Positions 26,997-35,808 of a DNA stretch of 64,000 nucleotides are shown piece after piece. This DNA is from Nocardia higoensis (GTDB taxonomy: Bacteria > Actinomycetota > Actinomycetes > Mycobacteriales > Mycobacteriaceae). The position numbers and the translations under genes are program-made. The notes below the pieces were generated by a model. It was given only the letters and a program-made list of their open reading frames with translations. It had not been told where the DNA came from and ran no database searches. The stretch is taken from positions 372,001-436,000 of the forward strand of contig NZ_JADLQN010000003.1 in NCBI RefSeq assembly GCF_015477835.1. The letters run 5' to 3'. Position 1 is the first letter of the stretch. Every line of letters begins with the position of its first letter.

Positions 26997-27031
26997 CTAT
27001 TGTCACAGCAGTTGCCCAGGGCTACTGTCAC
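26997..27031. promoter_or_regulatory. 25-bp spaced direct repeats, candidate operator
   Basis: CTATTGTCAC (26997-27006) and CTACTGTCAC (27022-27031) differ at one position and are spaced 25 bp apart. The first also forms GTGAC-TATT-GTCAC (26993-27006). They occupy the 131-bp gap between the divergent XRE gene and the gene starting at 27088. Confidence 0.5.
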
Positions 27032-27087
27032 TCGTTAGCGGCTGGTTTACCCGAAACATCCACCTCCGCATCGAGACGAGGTTCTTC

Positions 27088-27630
27088 ATGAGCACGTCCG
27101 GCTCTGGATATGGCGATCACCGCACACTCGGCACCACTCAGGTGTTGCCCGTCCGCCGCGGCGGGCGCCGCTCGGCGGCCAAAGAGGACGCTTTCCACCG
27201 CTGCCGCCGCTATCGCACCGACCATCGTCTGTTCGCCGACGTCGATCCGGCTCTCGGGCGGATCATGCTCGAAGTCGGCGCGGTCGGCGCGGTGGTCATG
27301 CCCGCCGCGCTCGGTGCGAAAGTCGCCGAAGCGCTGTCCGGGCCGCGCCGTTGCCCGATCATCGCCCACCCGCGGTCGGACCGGTGGACGTTCCTCACCG
27401 GCCCGACAGACAACTCCTACCTGGACATGGGCCTGTTCGCCGACCTCTTCCGGGTATGCGCCTCGATTGCGCTGCCCGGCAGCCGGATCGTGCTGCCCTC
27501 GCCGGCCGACGAACGCACCGGCTACCGTTCGTGGGTCAGCGCGCCGGACGAGGACTACCGGCCGAACCTGGCCGAGGTCACCGCCGTGACGCGGACGGCC
27601 GCGGCCGCGCCACGCTGTGGCGCGAACTGA
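27088..27630 (+). CDS. conserved-looking protein divergent from XRE/DUF397 pair
   Basis: 180-residue soluble protein starting at ATG 27088 after GACGAGG. It has a basic N-terminus (about 15-45), a hydrophobic helix-like block PALGRIMLEVGAVGAVVMPAA (about 55-75), and a C-terminal segment with RWTFLTGP (about 97-104) and GSRIVLPSP (about 131-139). The last two blocks faintly resemble the end of the bifunctional primase/polymerase N-terminal domain, which is speculative. It shares its upstream region with the XRE regulator, so co-regulation is likely. Confidence 0.6.
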   Translation: MSTSGSGYGDHRTLGTTQVLPVRRGGRRSAAKEDAFHRCRRYRTDHRLFADVDPALGRIMLEVGAVGAVVMPAALGAKVAEALSGPRRCPIIAHPRSDRWTFLTGPTDNSYLDMGLFADLFRVCASIALPGSRIVLPSPADERTGYRSWVSAPDEDYRPNLAEVTAVTRTAAAAPRCGAN

Positions 27631-27639
27631 AAGCGCACG

Positions 27640-28152
27640 TCAGGGCGTCGGAACCGGGGCCGGGGTGAGCGTGATGCTGAACCGGTCCTCGATGTTCTCG
27701 GTCCACCGACGTTCACATTCGTCGATCGCGGCCTGGTCGTTGCCCGCCTTGTTCAGGCAGTCCACCAGGTCCTTGCCGCCCACGTCGACGAACAAGCTCC
27801 AGCCGACGATCACGAACAGGGTCGCGCCGATCAGCGCGAGCACGCTGAGTACCAGGCCGGTGATCGTCATCCCCATGCCGCCGGCGGAACCGTTGCGGGC
27901 CTTGACCGCGGCGACGATGCCGAAGACGATGCCGAGCACGCCGAGCAGGTAGCCGCCGACCACGGTCCAGAAACTGACCAGCGCCAGAATGCCGAGCACG
28001 AGGGTGGTGAGCGCCAGCCCGGTGCGCTTGGGCGATTCCTGCCAGTAGCCGCCGCTCGCGCCCGGTTCCTGCCCGGGCGGGGGATACTGACCCGGCGGCG
28101 GGGGATACTGACCCGGCGGGGGGTATCGACCCGGGGGAGGATATTGCGACAT
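27640..28152 (-). CDS. DUF4190 domain membrane protein
   Basis: 170-residue membrane protein. The N-terminus is a repeated Tyr-Pro-Pro-Pro-Gly-Gln motif (about 4-30). Two hydrophobic segments typical of DUF4190 follow (about 46-80 and 92-118). The C-terminal extracytoplasmic region (about 120-170) contains two Cys that may pair. The function is unknown; Pro-rich tails of this kind often serve as cytoplasmic interaction segments. It is convergent with the preceding gene, with a nine-base gap. Confidence 0.85.
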   Translation of the reverse strand: MSQYPPPGRYPPPGQYPPPPGQYPPPGQEPGASGGYWQESPKRTGLALTTLVLGILALVSFWTVVGGYLLGVLGIVFGIVAAVKARNGSAGGMGMTITGLVLSVLALIGATLFVIVGWSLFVDVGGKDLVDCLNKAGNDQAAIDECERRWTENIEDRFSITLTPAPVPTP

Positions 28153-28334
28153 GGGCCTACCTCTCAGTCGGTCGGGCGCGTTCGCACGAGCTCACCCGCC
28201 TCGATCGCGCTGTCCGATATCCGATGGTAGTCGGACCAATCGTACGAACCGGGTGCTCCGACGACCCGATGAGCAGCGCGAGGGTGCACGCGCCGACAGG
28301 CGAATCCGGTGGCCGGGGCCGTCCGAACGGCCCC

Positions 28335-29123
28335 TCACCGACCGCCGATGCGGGCGTGCATCTCCCACACCAGGATCTCCGCGGGCTCGTGCGCCGTTAT
28401 CCGTTGCCCGCCGCTGTGCCCGGTACGAACCGCGTCGCCCGCGTAGAGCGGACCGACGCCCTCCATCTCGACCTGCCCCCGCGTGACGAACAGATGCAGG
28501 TAGGGCGCCTCGGGCAGCCGCACCTGAGCGGGCGTGCCGGTGGCGTCGGCGCCCGGCAGGCCGGCCACGTGCAGCGCGGCATGACTGCTGTTGATCGCGA
28601 TGGCCGTGCGATCGCGATAGCGCGGCAGGCCCGAGGCCAGCGTCACCAGTCCACCGGACGCCAATTCCTCGTCGATCTCGAGTTGCTGATACCCGGGCTC
28701 GACGCCCGGCTCGTCCGGCATCACCCACATCTGTACGAAGTGCACCGGCTGGTCGTGGGCGGAACTGTTGTCCAGCCGCCAGGAATCGTTCTTCTCCGAA
28801 TGCAGGATCCCGGTGCCCGCACTCATACGCTGGGCCAGACCCGGATAGATGACACCGCTGTGGCCGAGCGAGTCCTGATGCACCAGGCTGCCCTCGAGCA
28901 CCCAGGTGACGATTTCCATATCGCGATGCGGGTGGGTGTCGAACCCCTGGCCGGGCAACACGATGTCGTCGTTGTTGACCAGCAGCAGCCCGTGGTGGGT
29001 GTTGTCCGGATCATAATGTTGGCCGAAGGAGAACGAATGCTTGGAATCGAGCCAGGACACCCGGGTTTTCATGCGGTCGCCACCTCGATGGACATCGATG
29101 TGCGGCGTCGCGAGTGTGGACAC
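28335..29123 (-). CDS. pirin family protein
   Basis: 262-residue bicupin of the pirin/YhhW family, non-haem iron proteins with quercetinase activity in some members. The metal-site block is HPHRDMEIVTWVLEG (about 61-75), followed by LGHSGVIYPGLAQRMSAGTGI and the Glu/His of LHSEKND, so the site is complete. GTG 29123 is supported by GAGGAGGG upstream; ATG 29072 is a shorter alternative. The physiological substrate is not known. The next gene is divergent. Confidence 0.9.
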   Translation of the reverse strand: MSTLATPHIDVHRGGDRMKTRVSWLDSKHSFSFGQHYDPDNTHHGLLLVNNDDIVLPGQGFDTHPHRDMEIVTWVLEGSLVHQDSLGHSGVIYPGLAQRMSAGTGILHSEKNDSWRLDNSSAHDQPVHFVQMWVMPDEPGVEPGYQQLEIDEELASGGLVTLASGLPRYRDRTAIAINSSHAALHVAGLPGADATGTPAQVRLPEAPYLHLFVTRGQVEMEGVGPLYAGDAVRTGHSGGQRITAHEPAEILVWEMHARIGGR

Positions 29124-29325
29124 CCGGCCCTCCTCTCCCAGCGCGCACGGCTCGGTTCCGGCATCGAGGCATGCTCGAGCGTGCGATGACTCGTATTCCT
29201 AGTAAATTGTTCCGCATCGGGCATATTACGCGAGCGGCGGGCCGAAGAACGTCAGGCGAGTGAGTGCCGGACGCCGGGGTGGGGAAAAACCCTGGGCCAC
29301 CAAGGGGCGAGGCGGAGGTGACGAG

Positions 29326-29787
29326 ATGCGACCGGATGCACTCGCGCAGGTCGAGGAACAGTTGTGCGAACGGGCCCGTGCGGCGGGGATCACCGATTTC
29401 GTCGTCGGTATCGCGGTATTCCGCGACGACCGTTTGCTGGTAATCCGCCGGGTGCCGGACGATTATTTCGGAGGAATGTACGAATTACCCGGCGGCGGGG
29501 TGGAATCCGGGGAAACACTCACCGAATGCGTGGTGCGCGAGTTGTTCGAGGAGACCGGTCTGCGCGTGCGCCGCATCGAAAGATTTCTCGGCGAAATCGA
29601 CTATGCCACGCGCAGCAAACCACGGGTCCGCAAGTTCAGTTTCCTGGTGGTGGCCGATCCCGGTGACGTATCGCTCTCGCCCGGAGAACACGATGCCTTC
29701 GTCTGGACCGACATGAACACTCTGGACACCCTGCCGATGACGCCCGATACGCGCGAGGCGGTGCGCTCGCTGTTTCCCGGGCACTGA
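29326..29787 (+). CDS. Nudix hydrolase
   Basis: 153-residue Nudix protein. The Nudix box with GGGVESGET and REL-EETG elements lies at about residues 56-79 and fits GX5EX7REUXEEXGU. The substrate is not predictable; such small proteins clean up nucleotide or sugar-nucleotide diphosphates. ATG 29326 follows GGCGGAGG. It is divergent from the pirin gene and followed after 45 bases by an MFS gene on the same strand. Confidence 0.9.
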   Translation: MRPDALAQVEEQLCERARAAGITDFVVGIAVFRDDRLLVIRRVPDDYFGGMYELPGGGVESGETLTECVVRELFEETGLRVRRIERFLGEIDYATRSKPRVRKFSFLVVADPGDVSLSPGEHDAFVWTDMNTLDTLPMTPDTREAVRSLFPGH

Positions 29788-29832
29788 TCCCGGAGGGCAG
29801 CCGCCACCGGCAGGCACGGCAGAATCGGACCG

Positions 29833-31317
29833 GTGCCAGACGGTGAGCCGCAGAGACGTTCGGATCCGAAGAACCGGCCACCGTTGCGGACCGCGCTGCG
29901 CGAGAGTCCCGGCGTGGCCCGGCTGGCGATCGTCCGGTTCGCCGGACAGTTCGGCGACGGCATGTTCCAGGCGGCGCTGTCGGGCGCGATCCTGTTCAAC
30001 CCCGAACGCGAGACCGACCCGCTCGCCATCGCCGCCGGATTCGCCGTCCTCCTGCTGCCCTATTCGGTGATCGGCCCCTACGCGGGCGCGTTGCTGGACC
30101 GATGGGACCGGCGCATGGTGCTGCTGCTGGCGAATCTGCTGCGCGTCGGGCTCATTCTGGCCGCCGCCGCGGTGCTGGCGGCCGGCGTCGACGAGACCCC
30201 GCTGCTGCTGCTCGCACTGGCGACGGTCGGCGTGAGCCGGTTCGTCGCGGCAGGGGTCTCGGCCGCATTGCCCCGCGTACTGGCACAGCACTGGCTGGTG
30301 GCGATGAACTCCGTCCTCGCCACGGTGGCCTCGGGGTTCGCCGGCGCGGGGGCGGCGGCGGCCGTGCTGGTGATCGGCCTGGCGGGGGCGGGCGACGCCG
30401 GTTCCGCGACGGCGGTCGCGTGCAGCGCCGTGGGATCGGTGATCGGTGCGGTACTGGCCTTCGGGTTCCGGCCACACGTGCTCGGGCCGGCTTCGCCTGG
30501 CGCTCCGCTCGACCGACCGGAGGCGGCCGACCGATCGGAAGCAGTCGACCGATCGGCCGCGGTCGACCGAGAAAGTCGACGCCCTCGCGACGGCCGACGG
30601 GCGGCGGCTGTCGGGTATCGGCCGGAGCGGAGTGCGTGGCGGGCGATCGCGGGCGGGCTGTCGACAGCGGCCGGGGCCGTGTGGCGCGCACCCGAGGTGA
30701 CCACGGCGATGGTCGGAATCGGGGCGCATCGAGTGGTGTTCGGGGCAAACACGCTGATCATGGTGCTGGTGCTGCGTCAGCCGAGCGAGAGCGGGGCGGT
30801 AGGCGGGGGACTGATCGGCTTCGGGGTGGCGATCGCGGCCAGCGCCACCGGCATGTTGACGGCGGCGGCACTCGCGCCATGGGTGATTCCGCGGCTCGGC
30901 CGGACCCGCACTGTGCTCGCCGGGCTGGTGGCGGCGGTATTCGTACAGCTGACCATGGTGATGCCGACCGCGCTGGCCGTGTCGGATGAGGCGAGCGAGC
31001 GAGCCCACCCGCTGTTGCTCGCGGGCGCGTTCCTGTTCGGGCTGGCGGGGCAGCTCATCAAGCTGACCGGCGACGCGGCGATGCAGATCGACATCGACGA
31101 CATGCGGCGCGGGCAGGTGTTCGCTTTGCAGGACACCGTGTTCAATATCGCCTTCGTCCTGTCGATCGTGGTCACCGCGCTGGTGATTCCCGAAGACGGA
31201 CGCTCCGCGCCGGTCGTGCTGGTCGGCGCGGCCGGGTACGCGCTCGCGATCGTGGTCGTCGTGCTGAACTCCCGGCGAGCCGGGCGGACGCGGGATCACG
31301 GTCGATCGAACACATGA
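29833..31317 (+). CDS. MFS transporter with repeat-expanded central loop
   Basis: 494-residue MFS protein with about 12 transmembrane segments. The early block RFAGQFGDGMFQAAL and the loop 2-3 motif ALLDRWDRRMVLLL resemble the Enterobactin exporter-like MFS group. The long central cytoplasmic loop (about residues 217-270) carries three 18-bp repeats that encode Asp-Arg-Ser-Glu-Ala-Val units. The GTG start at 29833 is the first plausible start; no strong ribosome binding site is seen. The substrate is unknown. Confidence 0.82.
   Translation: MPDGEPQRRSDPKNRPPLRTALRESPGVARLAIVRFAGQFGDGMFQAALSGAILFNPERETDPLAIAAGFAVLLLPYSVIGPYAGALLDRWDRRMVLLLANLLRVGLILAAAAVLAAGVDETPLLLLALATVGVSRFVAAGVSAALPRVLAQHWLVAMNSVLATVASGFAGAGAAAAVLVIGLAGAGDAGSATAVACSAVGSVIGAVLAFGFRPHVLGPASPGAPLDRPEAADRSEAVDRSAAVDRESRRPRDGRRAAAVGYRPERSAWRAIAGGLSTAAGAVWRAPEVTTAMVGIGAHRVVFGANTLIMVLVLRQPSESGAVGGGLIGFGVAIAASATGMLTAAALAPWVIPRLGRTRTVLAGLVAAVFVQLTMVMPTALAVSDEASERAHPLLLAGAFLFGLAGQLIKLTGDAAMQIDIDDMRRGQVFALQDTVFNIAFVLSIVVTALVIPEDGRSAPVVLVGAAGYALAIVVVVLNSRRAGRTRDHGRSNT
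30511..30564 (+). repeat. three-copy 18-bp repeat in MFS central loop
   Basis: Three 18-bp units of type GACCGATCGGAAGCAGTC follow one another in frame, and the start of a fourth is visible. They encode charged six-residue units in the loop between transmembrane halves. Confidence 0.85.
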
Positions 31318-31531
31318 CGAGCGGCATCACCACACTGCGGCCGAAAGGCGTGTCCACCGTGGCGAATTCGAGGACTCGGCAGACCGGCTGCGCACTCGGC
31401 GTCCCGGTGGCCTCGCGCCACGGGCGGCTCAGCGAGCGCCGAGCGAATCGAGGCGAGCGCGCCGGGAGCGGGATCGCCCACCGCCCGGTGTGCGCCTGCG
31501 AACTTCCGAAAGTTCGAGGCCGGTCAGGAAG

Positions 31532-32053
31532 TCATTCGGGCGCCTCGGTGACCGGAGGCTCCGTCGCCGTCCCGGCGGCGGGGCGCTCGATTCTCTGATC
31601 GCCCGGGCGGCCGGAATACTCGCCCGTCTCGGGCGGAAGGGCATAGCCGGAGGTGCCGAAGGCGATATCGCAGACCACGGTGCTGTCGGAGAAGGAACCT
31701 GGATCAGGGGGCACCTCCGCGCCGGGGGCGGGGCCGGTACGAACGATCCACTCCAGGGGCTCGTTCACCGAATCCGCGGGAGCGCCGGACACCTGGTGAT
31801 CCCAGGTGCCCTGGCCGGTCGGATCGGTGTAGAAGTGGTCCGGCAGGCCGTCGTCGTCGAGGTCGAGCGCGGCGATATCGGCGACTCCGTCGCCGGTGGA
31901 GTCCCAGAGCGCGTCGTCGGCGGATCCGTCGCCGTCGAAATCCAGGCGGACGGCATCGAGGAGGCCGGTACCCGCCAGGTCCGGATCCGCGGGGCTCGAC
32001 CAGTCGTGGACGACGCCGTCGCCGGTGCCGAACGAATACTCGATGTCGGTCAT
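31532..32053 (-). CDS. DUF6802-like protein with DxDGDG calcium-type repeats
   Basis: 173-residue acidic protein. Residues about 35-75 hold successive Asp-rich loops (DFDGDGSADD, DSTGDGVAD, DLDDDGLPDH) like thrombospondin type 3 or EF-hand calcium loops. The rest contains a conserved-looking TWDHQVSGAP and a Pro/Glu/Thr-rich C-terminus. No signal peptide is visible. Similar proteins (DUF6802) occur in Corynebacteriales; function unknown. No strong ribosome binding site precedes ATG 32053. It is divergent from the DUF4185 gene. Confidence 0.7.
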   Translation of the reverse strand: MTDIEYSFGTGDGVVHDWSSPADPDLAGTGLLDAVRLDFDGDGSADDALWDSTGDGVADIAALDLDDDGLPDHFYTDPTGQGTWDHQVSGAPADSVNEPLEWIVRTGPAPGAEVPPDPGSFSDSTVVCDIAFGTSGYALPPETGEYSGRPGDQRIERPAAGTATEPPVTEAPE

Positions 32054-32156
32054 ATCGGATTGGACGCGACAGCTTCGGATCCGGTTCCGTAACCAGGACG
32101 AACGGGTGACAGAACGGGTAAGTTGATCTTGTGGTGACGAGCAGGGTGGTCGGCCG

Positions 32157-33752
32157 GTGACCGACGCGCCGAGGAAGGCCCCGGCCCCGGTACTTCTGGG
32201 ATTCCTGGTGACCGGGCTGGTAGGCGCCGCGACCGTACCCGCATCCGCCGCACCCCATCCGTGGACGCCCGCCCCCGTGAACAGCTGCGGCGAAACCGGA
32301 TTCGATCCGCTGGCGCGGGTGCCGTTGCCGAGCGAACCGAACGCCCCGCTGCGGCTGCCGGAAGAGATCGAGTTGTTCTTCCCGCTGCCGGAACTCACCT
32401 TCGTCCCGGTGCCGGGCCCGCCGCAGCACGATGTACGTGTCGCGGCAGACCCCCCACCGGCTGATCCGTGCGGGGATCCCTGTCCCGATCTGCGCGAGCC
32501 CGCCATGCCGGACGGTACCGGATCGGGAGGATCGGCGCTGCCCGGTCCCGGTTCGGCGGGCACCGGGTCGAGCAGCGGCTCGGCCGGCGGCAGCAGCGTG
32601 GGCAGCAGTGTCTTCGGAATTCAGCTGCCCCGGCTGGAATTCCGCCCCCAGATCGAGCCGATCCCCATCCCGGTACCCGGCGGGCCGCCCACCGATCCGC
32701 AGCCGGCACCGCCCGAGCTGGCACCGGACGCCGAGCCGGGCGCGCAGGTCCCGGCGCCCGTCACCCCGGTGATCGGCGCGACGGAGATGGTCGGGCAGGT
32801 CACCGGCCACGGATCGGAGAACCGCACCGATGTGCGCTGGCAGGTCAACGGCACCGACCTGGGCATCATGTGGGAGACCGCGCCGGGCGAGGTGGCCGTC
32901 GCCTTCGGCGACACCTTCGGCGAGGGCTGGACCTACGGCGGCGCGAACGGCTCGGACTGGCGTTCCAACGTGCTCGGCTACAGCGCCGACACCGATCTGT
33001 CCGACGGCCTGACCATCGACTCGATGGTCCAGGACAGCCGCTGTCACGCGGCCGAACTGCTGTCCAGCCGGAAGATCAAGAACTTCGAGACGACCGTCAT
33101 CCCCACCTCGGGCTTCGCGCTCGACGGCAGGCAGTACATGAGCTACATGTCGGTCAACCGCTGGAGCACCGTGCCGGGGATGTGGTGGACCAACTACGGC
33201 GGCATCGCCTGGTCCGACGACAACGGCTCGACGTGGACCAAGGATCAGCACGCCCAGTGGGACAACATGTTCGGGCTCGGCCGTTTCCAGGTGGCGGCGA
33301 TGGTGCCGCAGGGCGAATACGTCTACATGTTCGGCACTCCCAACGGCCGGATCGGCGTGGTCGGCCTGGCCCGCGTGCCGAAGGAGCACGTGCTCAACAA
33401 GTCCGCCTATCAGTACTGGGTGGACGGCACCTGGCGGCCCACGGCCGAGAACAACGCCACGCCGCTGTTCTTCGGTATCGCCGGCGAGCTGTCGGTGCGC
33501 TACGACGAGAGCGCCGGACGCTGGCAGATGGCCTACCTGGACTCCGCGCGCGGGGCGATCGTCCTGCGCGAGGCCGCGGCCGCGCAGGGTGCGTGGAGCG
33601 AGGCCGCTCCACTGCTGTCGACCGCCGACTACCCGAAGGCCTACGGCGGGTTCATCCACCCCTGGTCCAGCAGCGACGAGCTGTACTTCACCATGTCGGC
33701 CTGGGACAGCTACAACGTCTATCTCATGCGCGCGCAGGTGCGCGGACGCTGA
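32157..33752 (+). CDS. secreted DUF4185 protein
   Basis: 531-residue exported protein. A signal peptide (about 1-32, ending VPASAA) is followed by a Pro/Gly/Ser-rich linker (about 35-200), then a DUF4185 domain (about 215-530) predicted as a beta-propeller, with blocks such as MWETAPGEVAVAFGDTF and YMFGTPNGRIG that fit carbohydrate-active propeller folds. Mycobacterial DUF4185 proteins (GH183 family) are endo-D-arabinanases that cut arabinan of the cell wall, so a similar role is possible. GTG start. Confidence 0.82.
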   Translation: MTDAPRKAPAPVLLGFLVTGLVGAATVPASAAPHPWTPAPVNSCGETGFDPLARVPLPSEPNAPLRLPEEIELFFPLPELTFVPVPGPPQHDVRVAADPPPADPCGDPCPDLREPAMPDGTGSGGSALPGPGSAGTGSSSGSAGGSSVGSSVFGIQLPRLEFRPQIEPIPIPVPGGPPTDPQPAPPELAPDAEPGAQVPAPVTPVIGATEMVGQVTGHGSENRTDVRWQVNGTDLGIMWETAPGEVAVAFGDTFGEGWTYGGANGSDWRSNVLGYSADTDLSDGLTIDSMVQDSRCHAAELLSSRKIKNFETTVIPTSGFALDGRQYMSYMSVNRWSTVPGMWWTNYGGIAWSDDNGSTWTKDQHAQWDNMFGLGRFQVAAMVPQGEYVYMFGTPNGRIGVVGLARVPKEHVLNKSAYQYWVDGTWRPTAENNATPLFFGIAGELSVRYDESAGRWQMAYLDSARGAIVLREAAAAQGAWSEAAPLLSTADYPKAYGGFIHPWSSSDELYFTMSAWDSYNVYLMRAQVRGR

Positions 33753-33789
33753 GTTCCCGGCACGTCGAGCGCTCCCCGGCAGTTGAGGA

Positions 33790-34644
33790 TCACGGCACGC
33801 GGCGGAATTTCAGGCGCTGTCCCGGCCTGGCCTGGGCGACCCGGTCGACATCACCGCTGCGCACCACGGCGACCACCGGATAGCCGCCGGTGATCGGATG
33901 ATCGGCCAGGAATACCACCGGCTCGCCGCTCGGCGGCACTTGCACCGCCCCCAGCACCATGCCCTCGGTGCGCAATTCCCGTGTGATCACCCTGCGCAGC
34001 GGCGGACCGGTGAGCCGATGCAGCCGGGCGCCGACTCGATCGGTCTCGGGCGCCACCGCCCATTCCCCGGCGAACAGCGCGTCCGGCTCGGCGAACCAAT
34101 CCGCCCGCGGCCCCGGCAGCGCGTGGACCTCCACGACCTCGGCGGCCGGAGCGACCGGGGCGAAGTCGACCGGAGGCCAGCTGCGCGGCGGCGGTCCGAT
34201 GGGGATCGTGTCACCGCGACGCAGCGGCTCGGGTCCGATGCCTGCCAGCGTGTCGCGACTGCGGGAACCGAGCACCGACTCGACCGCCACCCCGCCTCGG
34301 ATCGCCACGTAGGCCCGCAACCCGTTCGCGGCCTGACCGAGCCGCAGGATCTGTCCCCGCTCGAGTCGCAGCACGCTCGCGTGACCGACCGGAATGCCGT
34401 CGACGGACGCGGGGACGCAGGCGCCGGTGACCGCGACGATGTGCCGATCCTCGGCGCGCACCACCAATCCGCCGAGCAGCACCTCGAGCGCCGCCTCGTG
34501 TTCCGGATTGCCGACCAGCCGATTCGCCAACCGCAGCGAAGCGCGATCCGCGGCGCCGGCCACGCCGACCCCGGAGTCGAACCATCCCGGCCTGCCCAGA
34601 TCCTGCACGGTCGTCGCGGGACCCACCGCCAGCACCCGCATCAT
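33790..34644 (-). CDS. pxpC: 5-oxoprolinase subunit PxpC
   Basis: 284-residue biotin-dependent carboxyltransferase-like protein (KipA/PxpC family) that, with PxpA and PxpB, hydrolyses 5-oxoproline to glutamate with ATP. Family blocks are present: TVQDLGRPGWFDSGVGVAGAAD near residues 12-33, and RELRTEGMVLGAVQVPPSGEP with FLADHPITGGYPVVAVV near 225-265. The ATG at 34644 overlaps the pxpB stop (ATGA), so the proteins are translated together. Confidence 0.93.
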   Translation of the reverse strand: MMRVLAVGPATTVQDLGRPGWFDSGVGVAGAADRASLRLANRLVGNPEHEAALEVLLGGLVVRAEDRHIVAVTGACVPASVDGIPVGHASVLRLERGQILRLGQAANGLRAYVAIRGGVAVESVLGSRSRDTLAGIGPEPLRRGDTIPIGPPPRSWPPVDFAPVAPAAEVVEVHALPGPRADWFAEPDALFAGEWAVAPETDRVGARLHRLTGPPLRRVITRELRTEGMVLGAVQVPPSGEPVVFLADHPITGGYPVVAVVRSGDVDRVAQARPGQRLKFRRVP

Positions 34645-35549
34645 CGCCCGGCCTCCACGAACCGCACCGCGCCGCCGGCCCGGATCAGCGCGGGCGGATC
34701 GCGGCGTTCGTCCCACAGCACGGCCTCGGTGTACCCGATCAGCTGCCAGCCGCCCGGCGAACTACGCGGATACACCGCCGAATAGCCGCCGGCCAGAGCG
34801 ACCGCGCCCGCCGGCACCGATGTGCGCGCCCGCTCCCGCCGGGGAACCGACAGTGCCTCGTGCGGAGCGCGCAGGTAGCCGAATCCCGGTGCGAAGCCGA
34901 CGAATTCGCATCGCCACAGGGTCGAGGTGTGCCGGTCGATCACCGCTCGCACGCTCGTCCCGAGCAGTTCCGCGACCTGCGCGAGGTCTTCCCCGACGTA
35001 GTGGACAGCAATGACCACCGGGTCGGGGCCCGCCGCGCCGGGGGAGTTCGCGCGGGCCGTCACCGAAGTGCGACAGGTTGTTCCACGGGAAACATCGACC
35101 GTCGGGGAACCGCTCGACAACGCGCGGCCGCTCACCGCGGCGGTCCCGGCACCGGCCGCGTATTCCGTCCTTCGGTCGCTCGTCGTCCCGCTGCCGGTCC
35201 CACCGCCCGTCGTCCCACCGCCCGTCGTCCCACCGCCCGGCGTCCCGCTGACGGTCCCCTCGCCTGTCGTCCCGTCGAGCACCGCATCGTGCGCGCCACC
35301 GGCGCGAGTCAGCGCGCGCATCAGATCACCGGCCGCCCGGCGGACGGATTCGGCAGCGCGGGGCGACACCACGGTCACCAGCACGGTCGCGGCCGCGGGC
35401 AGGACGTCCTCGATACCGGCGATCCCGGCGTGGCGCAGCGCGAGAGCGAACTCGGCTGGACCGATCGACGGTCCGGGCTCGATCAGCCAGGCCCGATCGC
35501 CCGCGGCCCGGATGTGCCCCCGGTCCGTCGCGCCGTCCGATCCCGTCAT
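34641..35549 (-). CDS. pxpB: 5-oxoprolinase subunit PxpB with large insertion
   Basis: 302-residue KipI/PxpB protein, against about 210-230 in the family. The N-terminal part (about 1-82) and the C-terminal catalytic-type part (about 177-302, with EFVGFAPGFGYL and VPAGAVALAGGYSAVYP) are intact. Between them is a 90-residue insertion (about 83-176) rich in Gly, Thr and Ser. It comes from a 15-bp tandem repeat in the DNA and is likely an exposed disordered loop. ATG 35549 is supported by GCGGGGA. The frame is kept, so the subunit is probably functional. Confidence 0.88.
   Translation of the reverse strand: MTGSDGATDRGHIRAAGDRAWLIEPGPSIGPAEFALALRHAGIAGIEDVLPAAATVLVTVVSPRAAESVRRAAGDLMRALTRAGGAHDAVLDGTTGEGTVSGTPGGGTTGGGTTGGGTGSGTTSDRRTEYAAGAGTAAVSGRALSSGSPTVDVSRGTTCRTSVTARANSPGAAGPDPVVIAVHYVGEDLAQVAELLGTSVRAVIDRHTSTLWRCEFVGFAPGFGYLRAPHEALSVPRRERARTSVPAGAVALAGGYSAVYPRSSPGGWQLIGYTEAVLWDERRDPPALIRAGGAVRFVEAGR
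35079..35094. promoter_or_regulatory. degenerate parS-like sequence inside pxpB
   Basis: TGTTCCACGGGAAACA differs from the parS consensus TGTTTCACGTGAAACA at two positions. It lies within the low-complexity insertion of pxpB, about 20 kb from the main parS cluster. It may be a weak ParB site or chance. Confidence 0.35.
35179..35277 (-). repeat. 15-bp tandem repeat in pxpB
   Basis: Several 15-bp units of the type CCCGTCGTCCCACCG follow one another with partial units on both sides. On the coding strand they encode Gly-Gly-Gly-Thr-Thr and variants. Confidence 0.85.
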
Positions 35550-35585
35550 GACGTCCCCGCTCGATCCCGACGGCCCGCGTCCGCA

Positions 35586-35735
35586 CCTCGCCCCAGAGAC
35601 ACCCGCACCCGCCCCGGGCAGTCCGCACACGCCCGGCCTCGCCCCGACACCCGCACCCGCCCACCGAAGTCCACACACGCCTGTCGTCCCCGGGACACCC
35701 GCGCCCGCGCCCGACGGTCCACCTCCGCCCGCCGT
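35586..35735. repeat. three-copy 48-bp tandem repeat between pxpA and pxpB
   Basis: Three imperfect copies lie in tandem in the 259-bp gap. Each contains a TCG-CCCC block, ACACCCGCACCCGCCC and a GTCC-ACAC-CGCC end; the ACACCC blocks at 35599, 35647 and 35695 are exactly 48 bp apart. The gap has no convincing gene. Confidence 0.75.
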
Positions 35736-35808
35736 CCCCGCGAGAGCGCATGTCCGTCACGGCCGCGCAGCGCATCTCCCCGGCGAAAGCGGCCGACGAT
35801 CCGCGTGC

